A stretch of DNA of 64,000 nt from Porphyra umbilicalis (GCA_002049455.2 KV918924.1:1-64000), one strand, 5' to 3'. Positions 52,931 through 63,341 are shown, counted from the stretch's first letter. Translations and numbers: made by a program. The notes: a model not told the origin generated them from the sequence alone.

Positions 52931-54259
52931 CTACAGAGGAGCCTCCTCCTGCGCTCTTTTCCCAAAGTACTCAAGGCACGTAGCGCACACTACGGCAGCG
53001 GCCCAGCAGAGAGCATTGCAGTCTTTGCACAGGGCACCGTCTTTGGAGTGGTCGACGCGCATGTCGTTTGACTCTGTGGACGGTGGTGTGCGGGCCATCC
53101 AGAGGAACTCTCGGACGGCTTCCGATACGCCAGAGAAAGGCACCACCGACACTTTGCCGTCTTGAGAGTTGACAAATGCCGTAATGCGATCGACGCACTC
53201 GGAGACGAACTTCTCGGCCACCTTGACGTCCATGAAGAAGTGCTCGGGATCGCACGCTTTCAGGATGTTCGCGTCTCCCCACCACCACTTCCCTGCCACC
53301 AATTGTTGAGATGACTGTATTATCATCTTCTCCAGAGGATAGGGCACGTGTCGGCCGAACTGTCGCGCGCACGCGCCATGCTCAATTCCCAGGCGCCACC
53401 AGCTGGGGGTAGGGAAGTTGGTAGCCGACGTGAGGTTGACACCCAGGTTCATCCCACTGTGGAGGGCCCAAGAGGCCGTCACAATGAAGTCGCCCGCCTG
53501 CTGCTCGGCTCGTGTGACCTGAACACCGTGCTCTAGGAAAAATGTCGGTGGAAAGAACAGACGCTTGCTGGCCAGGACGTCCCAGATGTTTCCGTCTGCC
53601 GCGGTCAACACGAATGGATCAATGTACTTCAGTAAGAGAGCTTTAACAAGTGATCTCTGATGTGCCGGCACGACCCACCATACCTTGGGCTTGCCCGACT
53701 GGCAATATGATACCGAGGGAAGCATGCTGTCTTCCACATGCCACGGGAACATCGTCCCAGGTGACCCGCGATAGAGCATGTTCGTTGTCATGCCCTCGTA
53801 CGTCGTGCAGGCCTGCGCCATACCAAAGTGGTTCAGGATTCTCGGACTCGCCAGTCGACTGGATGGGACAAGGTGCGGTGTCTGACAGGCAAACATCGGA
53901 TCGCCAGGGCTGCGGCTCAGCCCGTCGGCAGGACTCGGGAGAACGTCGCTGGGATAGAACAGGTCAATCGCATCGACAGCTGGCCTTCGAGTGTACTGCA
54001 AACAGGGCTCTCGTCCTGTCACAGAACCGTCTGCGCTGGGCTTGCCGGAAACGGCGACCTTTTCCCAAAAGAGACCGGCCTCGTTGATGTTGTCCACAAA
54101 GAGCTGCTCGTTGAACCCGGGAAAGGCAGCCTGCAGTGCTCTCGAGCTCAGCCGAGTCGCAACTGCTGCCTCCTTCAGTGTCATCTGCTTCACCGTCGAG
54201 CTGGGCAAAAGATGTCCCAATGTCGCCGTCTCCCGACCTGAAATGTCCGGGTCACTCAT
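52931..54259 (-). CDS. JmjC-domain histone-demethylase-like protein, 442 aa
   Basis: The ATG at 54259 opens an intact single-exon frame. The JmjC fold is clear and of the KDM4/JARID type: EGMTTNMLYRGSPGTMFPWH then VEDSML (Fe ligands H174 and E176), SYCQSGKPKVWWVVP (2-oxoglutarate lysine at 190/192), FFLEHGVQVTRAEQQAGDFI, and ALHSGMNLGVN (H267) with TNFPTPSWWRLG. The C-terminus has a Cys cluster (ALCKDCNALC at 411-418 and VCATC at 425-428), probably a zinc site. JmjC enzymes remove methyl groups from histone lysines using Fe(II) and 2-oxoglutarate. The domain stands alone without PHD or Tudor readers. It is convergent with a CACTA-like transposase and 36 bp downstream of, and in frame with, the preceding ORF, so it may be cargo of the transposon. 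A host gene next to an insertion is the alternative. Confidence 0.85.
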   Translation of the reverse strand: MSDPDISGRETATLGHLLPSSTVKQMTLKEAAVATRLSSRALQAAFPGFNEQLFVDNINEAGLFWEKVAVSGKPSADGSVTGREPCLQYTRRPAVDAIDLFYPSDVLPSPADGLSRSPGDPMFACQTPHLVPSSRLASPRILNHFGMAQACTTYEGMTTNMLYRGSPGTMFPWHVEDSMLPSVSYCQSGKPKVWWVVPAHQRSLVKALLLKYIDPFVLTAADGNIWDVLASKRLFFPPTFFLEHGVQVTRAEQQAGDFIVTASWALHSGMNLGVNLTSATNFPTPSWWRLGIEHGACARQFGRHVPYPLEKMIIQSSQQLVAGKWWWGDANILKACDPEHFFMDVKVAEKFVSECVDRITAFVNSQDGKVSVVPFSGVSEAVREFLWMARTPPSTESNDMRVDHSKDGALCKDCNALCWAAAVVCATCLEYFGKRAQEEAPL

Positions 54260-54295
54260 GTCTGTGATGACAATTGTGGGATGGGATGGAAACTT

Positions 54296-55855
54296 TTAAC
54301 GCCGCACTGACATTTTTCCGTCTGCAGGCAGAGCACATTCCGACGGCCGCACGTCACGACTGACGCGGAGAATAACCACTCCGTCCGTCTCAAGTGTTCG
54401 AGTTTGTTGGCGAATCAAGTATGGAACACCCTGCAGTGGAAGACCATCTACTGGCACGACCCGAGCTGCCACGATGGATTTGACATTCTTAGGCGGTCGT
54501 GCTTCTTTTGCAACCGTCTCGTTGCCGACCACTTTTTTGACGTCTGGGTGTCGCCCCGCGGAGGCCACCGTGTTGTACGTACGTTGTGACAACGAAACAG
54601 ACTCTGTCTCGCTGCGTGATGAGCTTGACGAGAACGGTGACGCGTCCTTGGAGGAATTGTTGGCCACACGGGAACCCCACCCATCGGATGAGTGCGTCAA
54701 ACCATAGGGCTCCCTCGGAAACATGCTCTCGGAGCCGGAGCGGTTCGCTGCAGACGAAGAGGCCGAAGAGGCGCCACTAGTTGACGAGGAGCTGGGGGTC
54801 GCACTCGAACCGCTACTTCCCGATGACGGGCATGCGCTCGATTGAGATGTCGCCGAGCCCGAAGTGCCACTCGAAAGCGACTTGTGGCTGTTGGTGGAAC
54901 CCGTGTGTCTTGCTGGCAACTCATTTACCACCGCAACGCGCTGCTTCCTGGCCAGTCGGCGCGCGTTCATTTCCGTAACAGCGCAGTCAACAACCACCTC
55001 TATGCCCGAGCCCAGTGGTGCGGGGAAGCTGACGGTGGGTGGTAATCCTCTGTTCCTCCCTGTAGTGGGTGGTGATGATCTGCCTCTCGGAGGCGTCGCG
55101 TATCGAGCAGCTCCCGCCTTTTCAACAGCAGCTCCACCTACAACACCATGCGTCAAACCCTGCACTCTTTTAAGAGACGCACCTAGGCCACCAGCGTTCT
55201 CAGCATCCCCATCATCTCGGTGCAAGCTTGCAGCACTGGCCAAGACGTCGTCCGCAGGAGCAGTTGCAACGTTCGCTTCGCTGACATGTCCATCATCGAC
55301 GACACTGCGAGTGGGGTGGTGCAGCGGCCCCTGAGGTTCATCGCCATGAGCAAGTCGCCGCCCGTTGATATCGTTGCCCAAAGGTTGAGCGGCGTCGCCG
55401 AGCGGCTTGTCGCGTCGCCCCACTCCACCATTGCAATGGCGGTGCGCCGAGTCGCTACTAGCGTCGGAGAGGAGGAAGTGTGCAAGGACGTGACGCCGCA
55501 CGTCGCGAGGCACAACCTCGGTCGACAGCTGCGACATAATCGATCTCCAGTTGTTGCCGTGCGTCGAAGGCAACGCATTGAAGTGCTCAATTACAGGTTG
55601 ACTCCAACAGGACGGCGGTGATGGTCGCGCTAAGCTCAAATGGCGTGGCGGCGTGGCAGACGCCAAAAGCACTGGCTCCGGAACGGGGTAGCGGTCGCCC
55701 GCTCTCGCCGACTCCCGCGCAGGGGCAGCCGCCTCACCACGGGTGTCTTGGTCATGTGGTGACCGACGTGGATCCCTTCCGGACGCAGGCCCATCGTCTT
55801 CATCGTCGTCATGCCAGCGACCAGAAAGGACGCCGGCTTGCTCTTGGCAGCTCAT
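54296..55855 (-). CDS. Ser-rich protein of unknown function (519 aa), frame continuing upstream past a TGA
   Basis: An open frame from the ATG at 55855 to TAA at 54296-54298. TGA at 55862-55864 separates it from more open sequence in the same frame (to about 56470: LLHGATDTDWTGAV, SSVASSFLDLVQAARP). Most of it is disordered; about 340-390 is a Ser/Gly tract (SSGSSGSSATPSSSSTSG). The C-terminal 90 residues look folded (KNVKSIVAARVVPVDGLPLQ; LIRQQTRTLETDGVVILRVS). No family recognised. It lies 36 bp upstream of the JmjC start, same strand and same frame, suggesting one transcription unit or a former fusion. Whether the TGA is real decay cannot be told from sequence alone. Confidence 0.45.
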   Translation of the reverse strand: MSCQEQAGVLSGRWHDDDEDDGPASGRDPRRSPHDQDTRGEAAAPARESARAGDRYPVPEPVLLASATPPRHLSLARPSPPSCWSQPVIEHFNALPSTHGNNWRSIMSQLSTEVVPRDVRRHVLAHFLLSDASSDSAHRHCNGGVGRRDKPLGDAAQPLGNDINGRRLAHGDEPQGPLHHPTRSVVDDGHVSEANVATAPADDVLASAASLHRDDGDAENAGGLGASLKRVQGLTHGVVGGAAVEKAGAARYATPPRGRSSPPTTGRNRGLPPTVSFPAPLGSGIEVVVDCAVTEMNARRLARKQRVAVVNELPARHTGSTNSHKSLSSGTSGSATSQSSACPSSGSSGSSATPSSSSTSGASSASSSAANRSGSESMFPREPYGLTHSSDGWGSRVANNSSKDASPFSSSSSRSETESVSLSQRTYNTVASAGRHPDVKKVVGNETVAKEARPPKNVKSIVAARVVPVDGLPLQGVPYLIRQQTRTLETDGVVILRVSRDVRPSECALPADGKMSVRR

Positions 55856-56470
55856 ACCGCGTCATGAACGGCCATCACGGAGGGGCTCAGCGGGACCAGG
55901 GCTGGGGCGACGACGCGTGATGTCGCCAGTCCCTCTGACGGCAGCCGCCGCATCAGAAGTGCTGGCACCACGACTGGTTCCACGTTCTCGCCTCTCGTCA
56001 CTATTGACGAGTGACGCTTCGCCAGCGTCCCTCTGGCGCGCCTTCAACACAGGTTGCAACCGCTTCAGACGTGCATTAAGACGAAGCAACGGGTCGTCTG
56101 CAGAAGACTCCCGTACGGCTGCCGGTCGGCTTGATAGTGACGCGGCGGAAGCACGGCGGCTCGTCAACGCGTCGTCGCCGCCGCGGGAGTTGACCGATGC
56201 GGGATCGGCCGCGAGATTAGGAGACACAGGGCCACGAACAGGCAGGGTGTCCTTTGGAAGGGATGCGGACGGACTCCGAGCCTCCCCAGCTTGCCACGGA
56301 CCCCTCACAAGTAGGAAACGACGTGCGTCCGCACCGTGACGTCGCTCGTCGACGGATGAATTTGGCCGCGCAGCTTGCACCAGGTCCAGGAAGCTGCTCG
56401 CGACTGAGCTTGTGTTCACTGCGCCTGTCCAGTCGGTGTCGGTGGCGCCATGCAGCAGCTTGCTCGCGTG

Positions 56471-58570
56471 TTACGGGGTTGAGCACATTAAGAAACATAA
56501 ACGAGAAAGCAAAAGACACCCCTTGTCCTCCTCTGGTCCGTCCGGCTGTTGCATGCGCGAAACAATCAAGTAGCGCCGAAGCGACCGATCGATGACACGG
56601 GGGCCTTCACTAGCGTCGCTACGTTCAACAAAGCAGCGGCTCATTGCCGCGCTTAACAATCGGAAAAGGAACGAGACGCATGCATCCACAGCTCTGTCAC
56701 TTGACCGTCCAGTCGGGTCCATCACCCGCACAGAAGACGACCACGAGTACTTGTTGCGCTGCTCGTCGGCATCGTTCTCCCGGCACAGCATCGGCATGTC
56801 CTGCGCCAACCCCACGAAGATGATAGCAAACCATCTCCCGCCATGGTACACAGGGGCGACTCACAAGCTCGCAGAGAACCAGCGTGCCACGCGCGAGTCC
56901 CTCCGCGACCGCACGTAGTTACACAAGAACTCAACGGCTCGAACTTCGTTGCGATCGGTCCCAATGCAGGACGGCAGATGCAACGTCGTGCGCTGGCGCC
57001 GGTCTGCCGTCTCACGGCTCAGCCACGCCGTGAGCGTGTCCATCAGCATGAAAGAGAACACGGCCTTGCGTCCAAGACCAGAAGATGTCACGGGTATGGT
57101 CTCGTGGTCGCTCGACCGGTCCAGCGACAGCATCGGCTCAAGCAAGCCACGCTGCTCGCGGAAGCGCGGGCGAGGGGGGGCAACTACCCCAAGACGGCCT
57201 TCGCCACGACGCGGAGGAGAATCCCTGCGGCCAGGTCGCTGAGAGCCAAATTCGAGAGAACGGGAAGCGTCGGCGGTGGGAAGTGAGCTCTCATGAGGGG
57301 GTGACCGGGGCGTTGACGCCACCAAGATGGCACCAGGTGCGGAAGTACGACCACGACGGCGTTGGTCAGGGGCTCCAGTCACGAATTCTGCGATTGGCGA
57401 AGCGCGCGACGATCCGGGAGGAACTTGGTGAGGAAGAGATGGCCGCTGCGAGGGTGTGGCATAGAACGCCTCACCTTCATTGAGGGGCACAGCACGGCAA
57501 TGCCCTTGGCAGCAGTTGGTCGCTACCATGGATGCAGCGTATCGCACCACCGCATCTAGTGGTGAGCCGCCCTTCAACATGCGAGATGCGGCGCACAGCC
57601 CCTTGCCCAATCGTACAGCATTCCAACACCCACTTGTACAGTTGTTCACTGCCTTGGAAGTGATATCCATGTCCACAGCTGGCCCAGCGCACCGCAGAGC
57701 GCTGATTACGCTGCCCACTGCAAGCGAACACGGACCGCCTTTGCGATCTTGTTGCCCGATACCGACGTCTTCCAGCACAGTTGTCAAGAAGTCAACGGGT
57801 GGGCTTGAGGAGCGGTCCGAGCGTCCGACGGAAGTTTCCCCAGCACGTCCCTGAGACTCACCGAAGTTGATCCTCGTTCTCTTGCGTGGAGGTAACGCAC
57901 CGTCCGAATGGGGGTGCACCGGTGCCGGGTACGCATCACGAGGGATCTGCGGCGTTTGTGGTAAAACGGGAACAGTAGGAGTGGCCTGGCAGTAGGCAGC
58001 TGTGGGGGGGTAACAGGGTGGTGCAAGCGCGGGATACCCCAGCGGTGAAGGTGCGACCGCTGGAACAGCGCCATACGGAGCATGATATGCGTCGTATGGA
58101 TGAGCATGTGCCGGAGCAGACGGCGACAAGAAATGATGGTACGTGTGAGACGGGGGCTGACGCGTCCCACCAGTCCCAAATTCCGCAGACCCGGGCCACG
58201 GCACAGCGCCCGCCGCAGCTGCCCGAGCGACCCATGCCGGCCCGCCCCCCGAAGTGACACCACTTTGCCCTTCTCGCCGCTCTTGTGCCGTCCCGCCTGC
58301 GCGGCGCAAGCCACGCCGCACACGTGATCGCTTTGGTGCGTGAGGGCCCGCCGCATGGTCACGTGAAGCACGACCGGCCGAAGCAACAGCCTCATCGGCA
58401 GCACTGTTGTCCCCTTCTGCATTGGCTCGAGCCGCCTGCGTCGGCTGCTTGCGCTTACGACCAGGGGCTTCGGAATATTGATTCGGATAAAGCACCGTCC
58501 TGTAAGCAGTGGCTTCCTGCTCGCAGCAACATCTTATGTTCATTAGTCTTTGCACGAAGAGTCTGAGCAT
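56471..58570 (-). pseudogene. unknown protein, possible cysteine-protease relative, one in-frame TGA
   Basis: The ATG at 58570 opens 569 codons to TGA (56861-56863); the same frame continues to TAA at 56471-56473. Residues 40-110 are basic, with nuclear-signal-like patches (GRKRKQP; PKRSRVRRGLRR). A Tyr/Pro-rich segment follows (YDAYHAPYGAVPAVAP), then a folded stretch with GGPCSLAVGSVISALR. After the break comes VAPVYHGGRWFAIIFVGLA and then VRVMDPTGRS. A Cys block followed by a His-containing GGRW/AIIFVG strand and an Asp strand recalls papain-fold or Ulp1-like proteases. However, the position usually held by His before Trp is Arg, so the assignment is weak. The AT-richer stretch around 56480-56530 could be an intron that hides the TAA. 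Confidence 0.4.
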
Positions 58571-58903
58571 GAGGTGAGCTTTCCAGCAGTGTCTTGCGTT
58601 TTGCTCTCACATTGGATGGCGAGAAGATTCCAACGGATATATCCGGATATATCTGGATATATCCCAGATTCTGCTGAAAAAAACCGGATTCTGAAAGGCC
58701 CTGCTTACGACTGGCACCATCTTGCGGTAGAGGCTGGCCCCCATCCATCTTGGCTTCTGGAAGCTGCTAGACACTGGCGGGCACTCTTCGGCGGAGCTCC
58801 ACTTCGGGGGGGTGCGTGGGCGGCGTGGCACGTGCGTGCTGACGGTGACGGGCGTAAAAAACCGGCGGGGAGACTCACGAGTCCAGGAGACACGGCCGGC
58901 GGA
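58571..58903. other. upstream region with ggatatatcc tandem motif
   Basis: 58634-58665 has three tandem copies of ggatatatc(c/t)g, a palindromic AT core. It sits about 60 bp upstream of the minus-strand start at 58570, so it could be promoter DNA. No gene was seen to 58903. Confidence 0.5.
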
Positions 58904-60580
58904 CGCGGAAGACCTCAAGGGTGCGCCAGAACGCACACACGTGCACACGTTCGCGCACAACGGAAAGCCGCACAAACCGAAGGGTGAGCCACTACACGCG
59001 CCACCCGGAGGTCAGTGTACGCCAGGGAAGTCCGCACAACTCGAGGGGTGCGTCCCAGCACGCCGCACAAACCGAAGGGTGCGTCTCTTACGCGACAAGA
59101 AACCGCACAACCTCAAGGGTGCGACAAAGAAAACTGCGCAAAAAGAAGGGTGCAAACCACCGCACGCCGCGCCGCACCGCACAGGCACAAGCTCGAGCCG
59201 CACAACCCGAAGGGTGCGTCGCTCTCAGCGCCGCTTGGATCGGGGCGAGCACGAAGAGGAGCCGCAAGACCCGGAGGGTGCGTCGCTCCACTTGTCTGGC
59301 AATGCGACACTTGCGCCGGACGGAGCCGCACGACCCGAAGGGTGCGTCGCTCGCGCGGCGGTCGGCGCGTTGCTTGCGCCAGAAATTCCCCGCACAGCCC
59401 GAGGGTTGCTGCAAAAGAAACCCCGCAACAACGAGGGGGCAAAGAGCCACACGCCGCTCTGCACCGCGCAGCCACTAGCGCGGGCCTCACAACCCAAAGG
59501 GTGCGTCGCCCCGTGTGTCCCTCTGTGCGGGGGAGCCGGACGACCCGGAGGGTGCGTCGCTCGAGCGACAATTGGGGGGACACGCCCGGTGTGATGCCGC
59601 ACAACCCGGAGGGTGCGTCGCTCCACCCAATTGACGGTGTTGCGCGTGCGCCAGCGCGAACCGCACTACCCGAAAGGTGCGTCAAACCCGAAACACGGGA
59701 CGGCGCGCACAACGGAAATCGTGCGCAGGACAGGGGAGCACGACTCAAAGGGTGCTTCACCCACAAACCCGACGTGCGGCACCAGAGCGAGTGGGCGCTA
59801 AAGAAGACGGGGCGCACAACCCGAAGGGTGCAACAACCGCAGAAGACGGGGCGGCGCGCACGACCAACAGCGCGCGCACGACAGGGGAGCACGACCCAAT
59901 GGGTGCTTCACCCAGAAAACCCGACGCGCGGCCCCAGAGCAAGTGGGCGCTGAAATTCCGGGACGCACAACCCGAAGGGTGCGTCAACCCCGAAACAAGG
60001 GACGGCGCGCACAAACAAAAGCGTGCGCACGACAGGGGAGCACGACCCAAAGGGTGCTTCACCCAGAAACCCCGACACGCCGCACGAGAGCAAGCGGGCG
60101 CTAAAGAAAAACGGGGCGCACAACCCGAAGGGTGCGTCAAACCCGAAACACGGGGCGGCGCGCACAACCAAAAGCGTGCGTACGACAGGGGAGCACGACC
60201 CAAAGGGTGCTTCACCCACAAACCCGACGCGCCGCACCAGAGGAGTTGTGCGCTAAAGAAGACGGGGCGCACAACCCGAAGGGTGAGTCAACCGCAGAAA
60301 ACGAGGCGGCGCGTACAACCAACAGCGTGCGCACGACGGGGGAGCACGACCCAAAGGGTGCTTCACCCACAAACCCGACGCGCGGCACCAGACCAAGTGG
60401 GCGCGAAAAAACCGGGGCGCACAACCCGACGGATGCGTCACGCCCAGGCACGGGGCGCGGTGTGTGTTTGCGAGGGCGAGCGGGCAATTGTAGCGCACAA
60501 CCCGAAGGGTGCGTCAGACCGCAGCAACCCGGCCTCAGCATGTGTATGAGCGGACCGCACTGACCTCAGGGTGCGTCTAT
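58904..60580. repeat. array of about 27 regularly spaced short imperfect-palindrome motifs
   Basis: The core CGCACAACCCGAAGGGTGCG (variants at several positions) starts at 58904, 58969, 59033, 59064, 59104, 59135, 59199, 59263, 59327, 59391, 59424, 59486, 59537, 59598, 59662, 59738, 59813, 59889, 59964, 60041, 60117, 60193, 60268, 60343, 60418, 60494 and 60556. Spacing is mostly 64 or about 32 bp up to 59662, then 75-76 bp. In the second half, alternate motifs are CGCACAACCCGAAGGGTGCG and GCACGACCCAAAGGGTGC, making a 151-bp dimer repeated about five times. Intervening sequences differ in the first half. All long frames here (for example 59677-60549) come from the repeat. Confidence 0.9.
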
Positions 60581-62294
60581 CAACCAGGTGCTCTAAGGGA
60601 GCACAGCTCGGGGGCGTGCGTCACCTCCGGTACGGGTCGCCGTGCGCGGCGCACGGCAGTTGTGGTGTGCCGACGGCCCCGCGAAGGAGACGCGTTTGAG
60701 CAAGACAGGCCTTCGACGTGCGCACAGACTGACAAAGAGAGGTGTTCCCGCACGGCCCGGCCGCAGCGGGTCGCTCGTTCGATCTTAACCCCAATCCGGT
60801 ACCCGGTCGGGTAGCCTGCTCAGCAATCTGAATTGTCCAACGTATGGTGGCGGCGCTTCCATGATCCGTGATAGCAACCTCGATTGATCGCACAGATCGA
60901 GCTGCTCTCCTCCGGACAGCTGTCGGAATCAACTACCATTGGCAAATGATCCGGTAAAATTGTGTCCGACAAAAAGACGTTAATGACTTTCAACTGCGCC
61001 CAATCGAGACGTGACACCCCTGGGAGCCTGACATTGCCTTGTTTAGGCAGGCTGCACCTATCAGTGATGGATGTAGCCCCCAAAGAAAATAGCACCAAAT
61101 CTCTTCACATGGTCACTTGTGCGAGCATGCGGCGAAGTCCTGCGCCCGCGCTGCGCGCCACGACGATCTTTGGGTTCCACGGAGCGCTCGGTCACCGTGA
61201 CGGCACGTCTACGTAAGGGCACAATACAACCGTGCGACAATCGCGGTCTGGGCAAGGGCCACTTTCGCGAAGGTCGTCCACGTAGATCTCGCTTCGCCCC
61301 TCGGACGAGGTACTGACGAGACCGCTCGTTACTACCGCTTGCCGCACGCCACATGCTCGGACCAATGTGGGCGTCCCCTGACGACGACGTGGAGTTGACG
61401 GTCTGTGTTGCCCGCTTGAGTCGACGTGAACGAGCCTGGATCTGTGTTACCTGTGTGAACGGTCGAGTATCCGTGTTACGATACTCTGGTTTCCTGTGCT
61501 CCACCGACACCCACACGACGGCCTGGGATCTCCACTGCCGACCTCGGACGACCGTGAAGACGTTGACGGTCTGCGTCGCGATCGGCTTCCTGTGTGACGG
61601 TTGCTGCCTGTTCTGCTCATTCATGCTCGTGAGAACGAGCCTGGACGTCTGTCACGTGACCACGGTCTGTTGAGAGCGATCCCGCACATGTGATACTGGA
61701 CGACGGCCTTCTTAGCACTTGGTGGCGACCGACGGTGATACCTCCGGGACCTGTGCTGTACTCCACGCGACGGCTCGTTGTCACGTTCTTCTTCATGACA
61801 CGCGCTCGGAGCTCTGCGGGCGACACCTGACTACTGTACAGACGTGCACGGTCTGTGTCGCGCTTGGGTCCTGTTGTTGCTGGGTCGTGTATTGTGCTGC
61901 GCGGCGGTACCCACGGTCGACGCCGGTCGACTGCCTCACGGCGACGGTCTGTGTCGCACTTTGTTTAGTTGTTCCAGCGTCCAGACCTGTGGCGCCTACC
62001 GCTCGACGACTGGTTGCCACGCATTTCACCAAGAAACGTGCAAGGACTGCTGCGGACGACATAAGACGACTGCAGAGAGGTTACTGGTCTGTTGCGTACA
62101 GGTGCGGTTGACGGTCTGTTGTACCAACGGGGGCTGCTCTGGAAGAGACTGCGCCTGCGAAGGGGCACGCTGGACAGCTTTTCCCCGCTGCACGCTCGTG
62201 ACACTTGCTTGTCGCACAGCGGGCGACGACAGACTACTGCAGAGCCTTTGGCTGGTGGACGAGCTATGATACAGGCTTGGTCTGCGGGATCCCG
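60581..62294. other. gene-free stretch with degenerate GACGGTCTGTG(T)CGC repeats (61398-62130)
   Basis: gacggtctgtg-type strings recur at about 61398, 61567, 61657, 61847, 61942 and 62111, and translate to TVCVALG-like peptides in changing frames. Spacings are about 90-95, 167-169 and 190-280 bp. This looks like an old degenerate tandem array. 60581-61390 has no repeat or credible gene. Confidence 0.5.
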
Positions 62295-63341
62295 ATGTCG
62301 GGAAGCGAAGTGTCGGGAGGCGGCCCGTCAACACCGGGGTCCACGCCCGGTTCCACGCCGAAGCGGGCCTCCGCCGCAAGAAGTACCTCCTTGGAAAATG
62401 AACTATGGTCCCAACATAGAGTACGTTTAACACGGTTGGGTCTCTTCAGCGAGTAGAGACGCATGCGTGCGCTCCTTTCATGATGTGCTTATGTTGACAG
62501 GAAGTATCTGTCAAGGGTCCCTCAGTACAGCAACTGACGTCTTCAACTACTGATTTCCATGTCCTCCTTCTTTCTTCAGTCGGCTGTGTGCTCTGAGTTT
62601 GCTCGGTACGGACAGAACATGGTGCGTGCTATTTATCCGAACAAGATGGACGCTGGGCGTATTGAGACCCACCAAGACGCCCCAAAGCATGACTGCCTGA
62701 CGTGGATCTGCCCGAAAGGCCACTTGGAAGGGCCTAAGAAGGACAGTGCAAGATGCCTTCGTACCGCCATGGAGCGGGCTGTCGACAAGGCCGTGTCCAA
62801 GATCGACTTTACGGTGGCCGGTCGCATTGGGAAAAAGAAGGAGTACAAGGTGGCCCTGAACAGGAAGCTGCGTACCGTTTGCAACCGCAGACGAAACGCT
62901 ACGCGTCTGATGATCTACCGCAAGATTGGCGTCTACTTGGACGCTGCCGTACCGCAGGCGATGGTACAGCCTCTTCAAGTGCTACGCGGAAATGAAGGCC
63001 AGCTCGCCCAAGCCACTGCGGCTGTCTCGGAGCGGGTGACTCGATACCAGCTGGTACTGGACGACTCTGACGCCAGGGCCACGTGCTTCCTCGACTTGGA
63101 GGCGACTGCTGCCTCTATTATTGCTGAGTTTTTATGCGTCGACCCCGGGGACATCACTGCAGGGATTCGGGCTTCGGGAGCGCACCACATTAAGAGCTAC
63201 ATTGAGAAGAACGAGATGCCTAAGCTCTTCCGGCCGGACGGCGCGGACGTACGCAATGCAGTTGTCCAGTGCATCTGTGACGAACTCAAGGATATTGCTG
63301 CTTCTCAGTTCAACCTGTCTGCTGATGAAGAGGCGGACTAG
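62295..63341 (+). CDS. two-exon gene of unknown function, about 295 aa
   Basis: Exon 1, 62295-62420, starts at an ATG and encodes a Ser/Pro/Gly-rich leader (GGGPSTPGSTPGSTPKRAS). The donor GTACGT at 62421 and a strong polypyrimidine acceptor (cttctttcttcag, ending 62579) remove 159 bp in phase 0. Exon 2, 62580-63341, encodes a folded, mostly helical domain: SEFARYGQNMVRAIYPNKMD, then CPKGHLEGPKKDSARCLRTA, a basic stretch (IGKKKEYKVALNRKLRTVCN), and an acidic helical C-terminus (DGADVRNAVVQCICDELKDI). Without splicing, an ATG at 62559 would give 260 aa. No family recognised. The basic middle and the Cys/His pair (CPKGH) might suggest nucleic-acid binding, which is only a guess. GC content is lower than in the RCHY1 region. 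Confidence 0.55.

Noticed and set aside
54386-55621. Plus-strand ORFs opposite the Ser-rich gene
   Set aside because: They are shorter and broken, while the minus strand has the longer frame in phase with its neighbours.
59677-60549. 290-aa plus ORF and other long frames across the motif array
   Set aside because: All derive from the repeated motif (HNPKGA, AQPEGC, TTRRV peptides) in different frames.
58904-60580. True CRISPR array
   Set aside because: Eukaryotic context, no cas genes, variable repeats, and second-half spacers that are themselves repeated. Only the spacing is CRISPR-like.
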